Positions 1-10,942 of a DNA stretch of 64,000 nucleotides are shown piece by piece (position 1 is the first letter of the stretch; each line of letters opens with the position of its first letter). Both the position numbers and the translations under genes were made by a program. The stretch covers positions 1,612,001 to 1,676,000 of the forward strand of contig JAKZAN010000005.1 in the NCBI GenBank assembly GCA_023053545.1. The letters run 5' to 3'. Source of the stretch: Lepidurus packardi. Taxonomy: Eukaryota > Arthropoda > Branchiopoda > Notostraca > Triopsidae. The notes beneath the pieces are model-generated. The model was not told where the DNA came from. It made no database searches and saw nothing but the letters and a program-made list of their open reading frames with translations.

Positions 1-245
1 GTTTTCAAGAGTGCGAGCAACACTTCCTTTTGATTGTATTTATGTTTTTTGCCTCTTTGGGGTTAAGTGTTATCGATGGAAACTATAACTCGGTTAGCTT
101 TCATTGGAATCTGGCAACTTTCATGGTAGAAATAACAGAAAGGATAGAAACAGAAATGCCAGTTGAACGCATTCATTCTCGGATTACCGTTAGTAATCAT
201 AATCATGATTAGCTAGTTGTTTTATCCAAGGAAATAGAAACTTAC

Positions 246-1112
246 GTGCATGTGAGCTCCGTGTCCGGGCGTACCCATAAATATCCAATCCGTACGGGAA
301 GATTCTGAATTCAGTGGTAAGAAATATGGCCTTTGATAATGGTGTCGTAAAACATCCGCGGCGTACACGTCGCAATTGCTCCTAGGAATGTAGCCCAAAA
401 ATAGCCATTTTATTATTCATTTTTAGCAATTATATTTACCTGTTTAGCAATTATATTTAACTGTTATTCAGCAGTTATATTACAATTAGATTGAGAAAGT
501 TTTTGCTCACTGTTTTTCTTTCCTTTCTTAAATATTTTGCGGAGATATTACAAGAGTGCTACTTGTACAAGCTTTTAGGTATGATTAGGTAGAGCATTAT
601 GGGTTTAGAACATTTTAAGCGTGTTTTGTGGAGCTTACCAACCAATGTACCAAGGCTCCAAACTTCGTTGGTGAGTCATGTTAAGGGCTTCTGCCAGGGT
701 CTGAAATTCGGTTTCGTAGGGGAAAAATTGACATCCTTTGACAGATTGCTTGCTTATTTCATGGTTCGTGTGGTCTTCCATATAAAGCTGCCGAAAAAAG
801 TCCAAGCTAAAATAGCTTGATGCTGTCCAATTCACCATCGCATCCGTTATGACCACCGGACGACCCGAGTAGGCGTACCTATTTTTCGGCCAGGAAATTA
901 TTTCGTCCATGACAAGAAAGTGAATGAACCAGTTGCAGTTATACATATATATTTTGTCATTTTCTTTATTTTTTTTTTAGGCCTTACAGTTTCTCGAAGG
1001 ACGTCAGCGCCAGATTAGACCGTCTGTCCACCTCAGTGATTCCGCGACAACGATCACAGTCCACCGGAGGTCGAAAAAGCTCTTTGGCCAGCGAAGGCAT
1101 GTCAATAATACA
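246..1112 (-). CDS. JmjC/cupin-like domain protein, partial (runs off the left edge)
   Basis: Three exons read right to left: 1112-988, 878-639 and 381-246. All have GT donors and AG acceptors and join in one frame. The joined protein contains PSLAKELFRPPVDCDRCRG, then YAYSGRPVVITDAMVNW and CQFFPYETEF, and ends with GTPGHGAHMH just before a donor. This is the pattern of the JmjC-like cupin hydroxylase family found in animal membrane proteins. The last His would be the first Fe(II) ligand of the HxD motif, and the Asp should lie in the next exon, beyond base 1. The 5' part is not certain: the acceptor at 1113 implies further upstream exons, and the blocks at 2639-2704 and 2816-3136 are candidates. 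Substrate is unknown. Family assignment is by recognition of motifs, not by a search. Confidence 0.7.
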
Positions 1113-1798
1113 CTGAATCAAGTATGGAAAAGTAAAAAGAAAATACATTATGTTTTCTTAACACATTCTCATATCGCCTTTAGTTATAAAAGTACGTTTT
1201 GTACATAGAAGAAAAAAGGCACACAAAATAGTGTCCAAAGTAAAAGGTACATCATGTGAAGCCCTTTACTACAGAAGTTCGTAACTATAAGCGAAATATA
1301 GGAATTGGCTTACAGTAAGATAGTGTAAAATAAAAATGTTAAAATATTTCTATTGTAAAAGAAAAAAAAGGTCATGTAGAGAATCCGAATCTGGAGTCAC
1401 GCATCCCTTGAATAATTGAAAATCCCAAAAATTGGAGATTTGCAAACAGCAAAATGAAATAAAATTAAGCCTTTTATTGATTTATCTTTGATGATCATAA
1501 GCATTTGTCTTTGATGATCACAACTAGGTGATCATCAAAGATAAATGTGAGTCTCGTAAAAGCACGACTTACGGTCAAGAATTGTTTCAGTATATATTTA
1601 ACCAATTTTGTTTCAAATTTTTTCTGTTAGATTAAATATCGTTACAAAGCAATGCTGAAAAGAAAGTACCTAAAAGAATGCGTACTAAATTCCAGAATAG
1701 TTCTCTTGTTGAAAGTTAAATTGTGGAAGTTTGAAGTTATATTTATATCAAATTAACTATGACAGATTATAGCCCGTGATCAGAGGGTACTTGGTGTT

Positions 1799-2065
1799 TT
1801 ATGACTCGATTACGTGTTCAGTTTCCGCAGTGTTAGGTGGTTGAAGGCAAAAGCCCATGTCAGAAAGCTTTTGAAGCGCTTTCTCGACTCCTTTCTCTTT
1901 AAGAGTGAACGATAGAAGGGAAAAATCCATTCTCTTTCGGTCGTTTCGTCGAACCGAGCAGTCTTTAATCAACGAGAGCTCTTCTATAGTTGACGGTAAG
2001 AGCAATTCCGCAGAATAAAACAGCTTTGTTCGGGAATGGATGGTGACTTTGCTGGAAAAAAGAAG
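1799..2065 (-). CDS. Possible terminal exon of an unrecognised gene
   Basis: An open frame runs from a TTTTTTCCAG acceptor to a TGA-type end near 1799. It encodes about 85 residues that look coding (charged helix RRNDRKRMDFSLLSFTLKE, then KALQKLSDMGF). No homology is recognised. It lies between the JmjC exons and their candidate N-terminal exons, on the same strand, and overlaps a possible plus-strand exon at 2033-2079. It could be an alternative last exon or chance. Confidence 0.25.
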   Translation of the reverse strand, partial: LLFSSKVTIHSRTKLFYSAELLLPSTIEELSLIKDCSVRRNDRKRMDFSLLSFTLKEKGVEKALQKLSDMGFCLQPPNTAETEHVIES

Positions 2066-2518
2066 GCTCGGCAGTTTTAACTTGACACATGGAAAGCATG
2101 TTCAAGCTTAGGCGGAGCATGCTGTAACTTGTGATTCTGGACCCTTTTCTTTTTATCCAGAGCTGTGGCGCAGGAAAACGCGACGCGACACCATTTTTAC
2201 CTCTCCCTTAAGAGGAGAGAAAAGCTGGACACTATAGCGAAGAGTCTTAAGGAGATGCCTTCATATGAAGAACAAAAAGAATGCACGGAAGGCTTCCCTT
2301 CCGATCTTCCGCGCCCTTATTAAGAAATCCTTCGAAATGTACGTGCAATGGAGCTGAAAGAGAAGATTGAGATCATTCTTGGTGTGTATATATACAAGAG
2401 TGAATAACAGGAGGCATCCAAGGAATGCAATGATTTTCTTTGTTTCAGAATCAACCAGACTAGATGATACCAAGCTATGTGGGAAGAAGTTTCTGAGGAT
2501 AACGGAAACACGTGAATG
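2036..2518 (+). pseudogene. Unrecognised spliced gene model broken by one in-frame stop
   Basis: Plus-strand blocks splice in frame: ATG at about 2036, donor near 2079, an acceptor after TTTTATCCAG near 2161, a second donor near 2380 and a second acceptor after TTTCTTTGTTTCAG near 2449. The frame encodes a charged helical protein (blocks such as HHFYLSLKRREKLDTIAKSL and NVRAMELKEKIEIIL). A single TAA near 2322 sits between these blocks. Read literally, the product ends there after about 66 residues. The frame stays open on both sides, so this may be a recent pseudogene, a wrong exon model or a sequence error. No family recognised. Confidence 0.3.
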
Positions 2519-2638
2519 GCAATGAGGAGCGATCGATGTCAAGTCAGTGAATCAGTCCTAAATCATCGTTTCTTCCAACACAGAAGGAATTTATCTCTCC
2601 TTCTGAGATTTAGACGTGCCGCATCACTCGGATCTTAC

Positions 2639-3136
2639 AGCTCCCAGAGTTTTCCCCAAACCAAGCAAGCGGAAAGCGTCTTTGAATCGGATCGAACTTC
2701 GTTGCTAAAGTTGTCACGAAAACTTGGTAGGTTTGTTCAGAACTTTGGATTACATCTCCTTTCTTTAAGCGTGGTAAAGAAATTTGATATGGAAATTTGG
2801 GGGTTAATTCCTTACGTCTTCAATATGGGGATTGACGCCTTCCCAGTAAAACCAAGTTCTGGAAAAGCCTTGGGCTGTCAAGAGTCCATAATGGCCCATT
2901 AAGAGAGCCGTGAAGGTGACAAAGATCCCGATCGTGCCCAGAAGACGAAGTACATTTCTTCGGATATCGCACGACTTTCCCAAAAAAGTCGGTATTGAAC
3001 CTGATGCCGTATGGGGATCTGCAACCAAGTTTTCCTCGCTACCAAAAAAGGTCGCTTGAGTAGGCCGTTGTCTGATCGGGCTGATCGGCTCAATTACCGG
3101 TCCTGTCAGTAATTTGTATGATGCCAGTGCTTCCAA
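2639..3136 (-). CDS. Candidate N-terminal exons with a transmembrane segment, possibly of the JmjC gene
   Basis: An open block at 3136-2816 starts with ATG and ends exactly at a GTAAGG donor after 107 codons. It has a cytoplasmic-looking Pro/Arg-rich N-terminus and one hydrophobic helix (LLGTIGIFVTFTALLMG) near residues 65-85. A second block at 2704-2639 (22 codons) has TTTTAG before it and GTAAGA after it and continues in frame. Both lie upstream of, and on the same strand as, the JmjC exons, so a type II membrane-anchored JmjC protein is plausible. I could not find convincing exons between 2639 and 1113, and an opposite-strand ORF covers part of this stretch, so the link is inference. Confidence 0.35.
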
Positions 3137-5070
3137 GTGAGCGGTTGGAATACCAGAGTGGGATATCTAGGAGATAATTAGACAATGACAAGTTCACGTT
3201 ACCTTTATAATAACCCCTCGGCAAAGTCAAAAGACTAGTCGTGCAAAAATAGAACAGTCACAAACCTTGCTAAGAATACCGTTTACACGTTGGATTGCCT
3301 CTTCTCGGGTACCCATGATACTGGACAATTTTTGTTTATATTTCTTTTTTACAGTTTCACACTTTTCATTTGTCATCGATAAAGTGGGTATTTACACTAG
3401 TGAAACCACTTGCTCCTTTTGCTAACATCCGAGGACTGACGAGTTGGGACCCTGTGCCAAAATAGTGTTGAGCCAAATTACCCATGGAGCAACGAGAAAG
3501 TCATCGTTGCAGTATGGTTGCGGTACTACATTCACTGGCGAAAGGGAAACCAAGGCAACAGCACAGGGCGTTCTAACTGGGAAGGTAGTGTTAGAACGAC
3601 TAAAAGGGAACGGGGTTTCTAGCAGAGCTCTAGGAAGCCCACACCAACTCATGTTCTTGTGTATTAGCCTTTCACGCAGAAGTGGGAGAGAAAAAACTTG
3701 CCTTGTGTGCTCCGGTTTCGGGCTGGGAGAGAAAAACATAAGAGGGGTGTGGTGAGTCTTTTTAGAGATCATTGCATCCGCGTCTTGCTTGACCGAAGGA
3801 GACTGACGGTTTAGAGAGCGGAATGAAAGACTCGGTTCACTAGATGAGAACGGATCGTGTTATAGAGCCATTCAGAGTGGCTCTGTTACGCCGTCCTACC
3901 TACCAAATAGACTTGTAACTCCTTCGCTCAGTTTGCGAGAACTCCCTAAAGGCATGCTATGTATGTTTCCCTATTTGAAAGAAACCGTGTAATACTTGAT
4001 TAGCCGAACGCTCCGTTAGCGGGACACGATTATCACTGACAGGGCTTCCCTTGAAAAGATAAAGGTTGCTTTGTAAACCAAATCATACAAAAGGGCAAAG
4101 CAACCCTTTTGAAAAATACGCATCCCACTTACCGTAGAAAAAGGCAAGACGAGTGAGCCAAAATACCCGTCCAATCAGAAAGCAAACCATTCCCTAACGC
4201 TTGAGCTAATGCTGACCGTTAGCGTTCAGGAAATCTGAAGCGTAAGAGCGTTTTGCTGCCTGCCAGCTTCGTGAAAGAGGTAAATGTTAAGCGATTAGCT
4301 CGAGCATGTGGGAAGGGTTAACGGTCCAAACTCACTCTCTGATTAGAAGGGTATCTTCCCCATGTTCACTTTTAATCGGACGCTACTGTATTCCCATGCC
4401 TCTACTTGGAATAAGTAAACAAAGCTCATAAAGTGCAATAAATAACTTTACGATGTATAAGCTTTTAGTATCTGTGCTTTTATTTCATATACATAAATGC
4501 AAAAACTTCCCGCAATTTTCAGAAACTCTGGAGGTTTGGATGGGATCCTTTGAACCTTTGGAGCGCGTTCGCGGTGTTCTTTGTATGTAGTGTATAGACC
4601 GGCCGTTAGGTGTCGGGACAGAAGCCTTTGGAGAAATTTTGGTGCACGAATAACAAGAGAGATTCTTGGAAAGTCTGAGTTTCCTGGCCTTTTATAACTC
4701 ATTTTTCTTAGGGGATTAACTATGTAATATACACTTGAGGTTTAGAAATATTTTTGTTCAGAGTTAAGCTTGTGGGTGGAAATTTCCAGCCAAGTGAAGC
4801 ATCATCCAAAACTGTTCCCACCCTTCTCTCTCCCCTGTGTCCTTCCTAACCTCCCGTTTTTCCTCCCCGCGCCAAATCCAGGCTTGTGTCCCACTCGCTC
4901 GGAAGGAGGAAGGTCTCACGTAGGTGGGCATTTCAAAAATTACCCCCACAATTTTCCTCACATTTGTTGGTAGTGAAGCTAATTCAGTTCTCTTTTTAAG
5001 TGTTTAGCACTTTGTGAAAGGTTAGTGTTGTTTACTGCCCTAAGTTTTGGCTGAATTTCCCCCAAAAGGC
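3137..5070. other. Non-coding stretch upstream of CoREST
   Basis: No convincing gene is seen. The short ORFs on both strands here lack splice support and recognisable motifs. A foldback repeat occupies about 4120-4370 and is listed separately. The last few hundred bases (about 4760-5070), with a C/T-rich block at 4800-4870, probably include the CoREST promoter and 5' leader, but no TATA box is evident. Confidence 0.5.
4120..4370. repeat. Foldback/MITE-like repeat, copy A
   Basis: This stretch shares blocks with 13795-14035, including CCATTCC(C)CTAACGCTTGAG and the end block ACATGGGGAAGAT. Internally, part of the sequence repeats in inverse orientation (CTTGAGCTAATG...GTTAGC against GATTAGCTCGAGCATG). 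That is the layout of a non-autonomous DNA element with long imperfect inverted repeats. No coding capacity is seen and the exact ends are uncertain. Confidence 0.45.
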
Positions 5071-7790
5071 ATGGTTTTGGCAGACAAAAGCGATGCTGGC
5101 AAAAAGTCCAGAGCTTCCAGCCCTAATAATGGACAACGTTCAGAGAGCTCAAGCGATGAAAGAGAAGGCGGTACGTAATTTCATAATCTTGAGTTTTTGA
5201 CCAAACTTTGTAATATAGCAAGTCTTCCTGCAAAGTTCAAGGCTTATATTTAAGGCTAATGGTGAATTCGCGATAAAGGCAGCTCAGTTTAAGTTGGTAA
5301 ACGTCTTTGTCACTACATTGGCTGGTTCTTTTGCGCCCACCATATCATAGAATACCCAGAAGGACCGCTAGCTTTGAGTTCCATGAAGCATAATACCAAA
5401 CGTTTGTTAAGCCAATTTACTAATTAATGTCTGACTTTCCTTTTCTAGGCGGTGGAATGCGTGTGGGTAGGGATTACCAGGCTGCCGTTCCGCCCCTGGT
5501 TGCAGTCATAGGTATAAAACGTTGTAAAAGTTGGGAGTTGTTCTAACTAAACTTGTTATAGATCGAAAATCCGAGCAATATGCAGACAGAGCCCTTTTAG
5601 TTTGGTCGCCTAATAAAGACATTCCAGAGGCAAAGTGTAAGTTTTCGTCTATATCCGTTCATCTCTTTATGAATAAATTCTCTGCGTTTTTGTCAATTAA
5701 AAAAATAATACTTTTTTTAAAATATATTTTAGTGGAAGAGTATATAACCGTTTCCAAAGAAAAGTACGGCTACAACACCGAGCAAGCTTTGGGAATGTTG
5801 TTCTGGCATAAACACGACCTAGAGAAGGCGGTTACCGATTTGTCCAATTTCACACCTTTTCCTGACGAGTGGACAGTTGAAGACAAAGTACTGTTTGAGC
5901 AAGCTTTCCAGTTCCATGGGAAATCATTTCATCGCATCAGGCAGATGGTATTGAACTGTTCTAAAACAGCGTGTTTTTTTTTTTACTATTTACTTGAATT
6001 ATTGAACTATTCTAAAGCTTTTGAAACGATCCTTTAGTTGCCTGATAAAACAATCGCTGCACTAGTTCGCTATTACTATTCTTGGAAGAAAATCCGCGTT
6101 CGGTCTAGTTTAATGGATAAGCAAATTCGACGCATAGCCCAGAAGGGCTTAGACGAAGTTCTTGGCGAAGAAGGTAGCGAGGCTGCCAGTTCTCCTCGCT
6201 CCGAGTCTGTCGATGCCAAGGCTGAGGTATGTTTAGACTGAACTCGAGTTTATTTTGTTATTCAAACCTTAATACACACCTTTTTTTCTCTTGACAGACA
6301 AAAGATGGAGAGGTGCGGTCTGCTTGTACAAATTGTGGTATTTCTTGTCTGTCGCTTCAAAGCACCAATAAAGGCAACTTGTGTGGTACTTGCGCTCAAC
6401 ATTTCAAGTACGCTTTTACCTTATTTTTTTTACCTAAGAAAGAAAGGTTTAACAGCAAATTTTGATCGTGGGGGTGTAATTTTACAGAAAAACTGGGTTA
6501 TTGCGCCCCACGCTTGGCCCTATTCGTCCTAAGGATAAAGTTAATGCTCATTCCTTGCATTCTTCTATAAACCGTCACAAGCGAGGGCCTCCAAAAGGCA
6601 TGTATTTGGAGCATGATGCGTTGTTGACGATAGCCACTGGAGACCAAGGACAAGGAGAAGCTATACTAAAAGATATGGATGGAGAAGTCGTGGCGTTGAA
6701 GCGTGTGGTAAGCTATTGTTAGTTTTATTTTATTTTTTATTTTTTTCCTGAATCTTTATTGTAAAAAGGGTCAAAATGACCTTTTAGCGAAGTTGTGACT
6801 TTATGGCAATACTTTTTCGGTTAGGTGCAAAGTAATAAGCAATTGATCAGTGCGTTGAAGAGGCGTACGACACAGGGGCTCTGGGCAGGGTTGGGACCAA
6901 ATGTCCCTGTTCCCAAACTTGAGACTACTCCCAAGATTAATGCCAGGTGGACAAATGAGGAGCTTCTCTTGGCAGTACAAGGTTAGTTAGGCTCGTTTTT
7001 AGTTCATTCAAAACTACTCCGCTAGTTGTTTTTTTTAGGAGTAGATTTTGTATCAGGGAGATGATTTTTCTATTTTTTCTCCTTATATTAAAGGTGTGCG
7101 GAAATTCGGAAAGGATTTGAAAGCTATTGCGGAAGTTTTGGGCACCAAGACGGAGGCTCATGTTCGTTCCTTTTTCGTCACCTATCAGAAACGCTATAAT
7201 CTTAAGGCCGTATTGGCGGAATACTATGCCGAGACTGGTATGCCAATGCCCCCCGTTACGGAGGAGGAAAAGGTAAAAATTTTTTTCCAGTTTGTCATTC
7301 AGTCCCAACTCGCTAGAAAATTCCGACGACTTGTTTTGAAAACATATTTTTAATTTTTTTTTACTGTCAATTTGTCATTCAGTCACAACTTGCTAGAAGA
7401 TTTCAACGTGATAATGTGAAATCTGATCTTTTTATTTTATTTATTTTTTATTTTATTTATTTTTATTTTATTTATTCATTTATTTTATAATTTATTTGCT
7501 GCCATTCAGTCGCAACTCACTAGACACTAGATTTCAACGTTTCAGTTTGAGAATTTAATCTACTTTTTTCCTTTTTTTTTACTGCGGACTAGCAGATGGA
7601 AATAGATTTGGGCTCTTCAGGTAGCGAAGCTTCCACGCCTATTGCCACGACTCCAGGTCGTGTGTCTCCTATTGCACCCTCTGCAGTTCCGGTGCCACCT
7701 CAGCCGCTGGTCACGCCCATCAAGCTAAACCCAAATTCGAAGCATACTAGCACCGCTAGCCCATCGGCTCAAACTCAAGCTGTCAAATAA
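5071..7790 (+). CDS. RCOR1: CoREST (REST corepressor), ELM2-SANT-SANT protein
   Basis: Ten exons (5071-5170, 5449-5511, 5562-5636, 5733-5947, 6038-6226, 6298-6407, 6488-6707, 6825-6981, 7094-7272, 7596-7790) total 1503 nt, or 500 residues; human RCOR1 is about 480. CoREST is the scaffold joining LSD1/KDM1A and HDAC1/2 in the nucleus for histone demethylation and deacetylation. The ELM2 start is [13 protein letters not shown] (about residue 36). SANT1 contains [19 protein letters not shown], followed by the LSD1-binding linker ([15 protein letters not shown]). SANT2 starts at [14 protein letters not shown] Cys-rich GATA-like knuckle (CTNC...CGTC) lies between SANT1 and the linker. The C-terminal tail is Pro/Ser/Thr-rich. 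The start is the first ATG before the acidic-Ser N-terminus. Intron lengths and phases are consistent throughout. Confidence 0.95.
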
Positions 7791-8359
7791 GATTTGTCAT
7801 ATTCATCAAGGCTTAGATTATTTTAATTGAAACCGGACTTTTGGATTTTTTTTTTTTTTCCCCCATTGCTAACTGTGTTTCATAAAATTGTGAACTGTCA
7901 AATTTTTCTTCCAAACTTGGCTGCAGAGGACACTTTTTTTTGTTTTCTTTACAATTTTCTCTCCGCCAACTTATAATAATTGACCTTAGCTAAACGGAAA
8001 AAAATTGGGAATGAAATGAATGAGTTTATTTTATAACCCCTTTTCTTTAAGTTTTTCAATATAGTGTGAGTAATGCAGAATTCTGTCAGTAATTTCTCTT
8101 GGGGTTGCAAGGAATAGTTTATTTGAATTACTTTAGTGTGTGTTTTACACCAGTGGCATTACATCCAGCAAAAGAAAAACTTAATGAGAGACTAGGGAGT
8201 CCATGTGAGGATTTAGTTTTTTTGACAAAGCACGTGTTTGCGGGCGCGGGGGATATATAACAGCTCACGTCAACTTCGATTTCCCAGCTTGTGACTTTCG
8301 GTCAGGGCAGAAGGTAGTAAGTAAATCATTACAGTTCCTACAACATAGGCTTTAATATA
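7791..8359. promoter_or_regulatory. CoREST 3' region and a TATA-type promoter candidate
   Basis: After the CoREST stop the sequence is T-rich 3' UTR. Further on, CACGTG (near 8230) is followed by a GC-rich block and GGATATATAAC (TATA at about 8251-8259), then TTCGGTCAGGGC about 45 bp downstream. This reads as a plus-strand core promoter, but no plus-strand ORF follows. The next coding evidence (8360 onwards) is on the minus strand, so the promoter may be spurious or may drive a non-coding transcript. Confidence 0.3.
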
Positions 8360-9800
8360 TTACAAATCGGTCGGATTAAGAAGGTTGTTGCTCGAGCGTT
8401 GTATGACTTGGAACACACTGTGGAGCCAGTGCTCAAGGCTACTGAGTACTAAGCAATCCCGGGTTTGGCGAAGAGAGCAATCCGAGTATCGGTATAATCT
8501 GTGCTGAGCAACGCTTTCCAGAATGGGAATTAATTGTGAGCTCGGTGCAATTTGCAGTAGGTTACAAAGCACTGCTTCGACTTTTCCCGTCAACCTATTT
8601 TATTTTTTTAAAGCGAAATTAGTGTAAATTCACAGCTTTTTCTCAATTTTCCGTCTTTAATTGTTACTATTTTTATTTATTTTACTTTTTATTTATTTAT
8701 TGTTGTTATGTTTATTTATATAGTGTTACTATTGTATTCTTGTTAGTTTATTATTGGAAAGATTACCTTCGATTAACTTCTATTTTATTTATTACTATTA
8801 TTTTTATTATGGATGTTTTATTTATTTATTAAGAATTCACTTCTACTAAGAAAGATTAATCTTGGCATTTACCTGTAGTAATCGTGTCGAATCGTTAGGG
8901 ATTCGTTCGTGCAAATTCGATCGTTGTCGCTGTGATCACGGACCATGATATGAAGATGGGCATCTACTAGCATCAGAAATTTATACATATCTCGGATGGG
9001 GTGGGTTTCCTTATTTTTTTTTCGAAAGAGATAAATACAAATAATCTTCAACTAATTAACTTTGAGGTTTAGATATTTTGAGATTATGTTTTTACGGTAA
9101 GCGGAAGAGTGGGCAATGGAAGAGTTTGGAGCTCGATTCCTTCGCATTGCGGTAAGTTCTATGTATAAGTGAAAGATTAGGAGAATATATGTTTGCGGCT
9201 CATGCATTACGTCTATTTCTAATTAGGGGTAAAAGGTACTTGGTTGCACGTTTTTGGAGAAAACTTTTGGATCTATTTCGGTTCTGGAAGGATTGGATAT
9301 CCGGAGCAACGGAGATATTTATACCTTTTAACCCTTTATCGAAGTAATTGATATTTAAGCAATGGCCAATTTCATGTTCATTGCTTAACTAATTTTAGAA
9401 AGAAAAAGAAAAGTAGCCCTACGGATCTCTGGCGAAGGTCTGAAACCGAGATTCGAAGCGTTTGTAGAACTCGACGGAATTCGTTGGCGAATTCGGGATT
9501 CGCGCTGGGTAGTACTTCCGAGATGTGCTGAAGATTGCGGAGGGTTTCGCTCGCGAGAACTTGGTTGACTAGCGCGGAGCTACCTCCCATATCCAACATT
9601 GGCCAGTTGAGTAGTAAATCGGGCGTATTTGCAGACATTTCGCTGGGTGTTCGAAGGTTTGTAAGACCACACGGGTTCATGAGAAATCTCATGAAAGGAT
9701 GCTGCCGGACGGTTCCGTGGTTAATTCGATCTCCGGTATGTACCACACCGGAAGTTTGAGTGAAATGCAAAACGAGAAACACGGTTCCTAAAGGTTTTTC
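8360..9800 (-). CDS. Unrecognised multi-exon protein gene
   Basis: Read right to left. A long open block at about 9800-9423 ends before GTAGGG. It contains LLNWPMLDMGGSSALVNQVL and helical text such as SEVLPSANPEFANEFRRVLQ. Smaller blocks follow near 9160-9100 and at about 9013-8878. The terminal exon is 8591-8360. The last two join in frame (HDYYR|LTGKVEAVLCNLLQIAP), with AG acceptors and a GTAAAT donor. The C-terminus is leucine-rich and helical, ending at a stop after LLNPTDL. No domain is recognised. Between 9100 and 9400 the plus strand can also be spliced open, so exon boundaries there are uncertain, and the 5' end is not found. Confidence 0.4.
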
Positions 9801-10942
9801 AAAGAGGTCAGAAGCATTCTGGGAATTCAATATTTTTCAGAAGCATTTGGGTACTGCATCTAAACCGTGAGTACTGAACTGTTTCTATACTTGTGGGAAA
9901 ATTAATTTGAACTAATTCAACTACTGATCAGTTAAAAAATTCTTATGATGGACTGCGAATGCAAAAGAATTGTACTCAAATTGAAATTATGCCCAATTCC
10001 GATACTTTCGTAGCGTATACTAACTGACTGCGTGATAATTGAATATTCTAGTACTTTCGTAGTACATGTATTGCCTATTGAAGTAGTTTGAAGAGCTGTT
10101 CCAATACTTTGGGTGATTTTACTGTCTAGTTGACCGCTTAAAAGAAAAATCCAAATTGCATTGAGTTAACTTGAGTTGAATTGGACTGCCTCTTTGAATG
10201 GCAATATTTTATGGGTACTGACCGTTTGAGGGTCGAACAGATGTGTAGTTTTGGGGTTTCTACTAATCTTTTTTTAAAGAAGATAAGTAAATTGAAAGCG
10301 TATCTCATCGAATACTCGAATGGAAAGTATTTGAGATGTTTGAGCACCCAGGGAACATTTAACTTTAGCTTACCTAACCATTGCAGTTTGTTGATTGAGT
10401 GCACCATGATGATATCGTGGTAAAGGTGATTTCGACAGGTGTTCACTGCACTGATCTTGGAATCAGATGGAAGGACCTTTTATAGGCTTACCACTTAGAG
10501 CCCAGAAAGTTGCGACGCGCAGAACAAGCTCTCGAGAACCCATGCTTTAAGCCATTAAAACTGAAGTACTGGGCATCATATGAGTCGACCCTTGGATCCA
10601 GTGACATGTCCGAAGGTGGTCGCTTCTTGGGAAGATAAGTGGTTTCCTAGCTTTTGTCTGTAGATATTGCTTCGGAGCTTTCTATGAATTACCTTTTTAT
10701 TCCATTGATCCATTTCGGAGTTAGTTTTCAAGACATGGAAACGAACCCTCGGGGTCGTATTTCGCGCCCAACTTCGGCTTGTTGCGACCCTGTCGAGAGT
10801 TTCAAAGAAAAAACGCCAGGCGGAGCCATTGTGACCTTAAGATTTGGACGCTGTTTGGCAAAATGGAAAGCTTGAGGATTTGTTATACCATTTCTCGAAA
10901 GCATACTTGACTAAACCTCATTGAATGTCAGTTTAGTTAGTT

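Noticed and set aside
3422-3772. Opposing ORFs of 103 and 116 residues
   Set aside because: Similar length on both strands, no motifs, no splice partners; typical chance ORFs.
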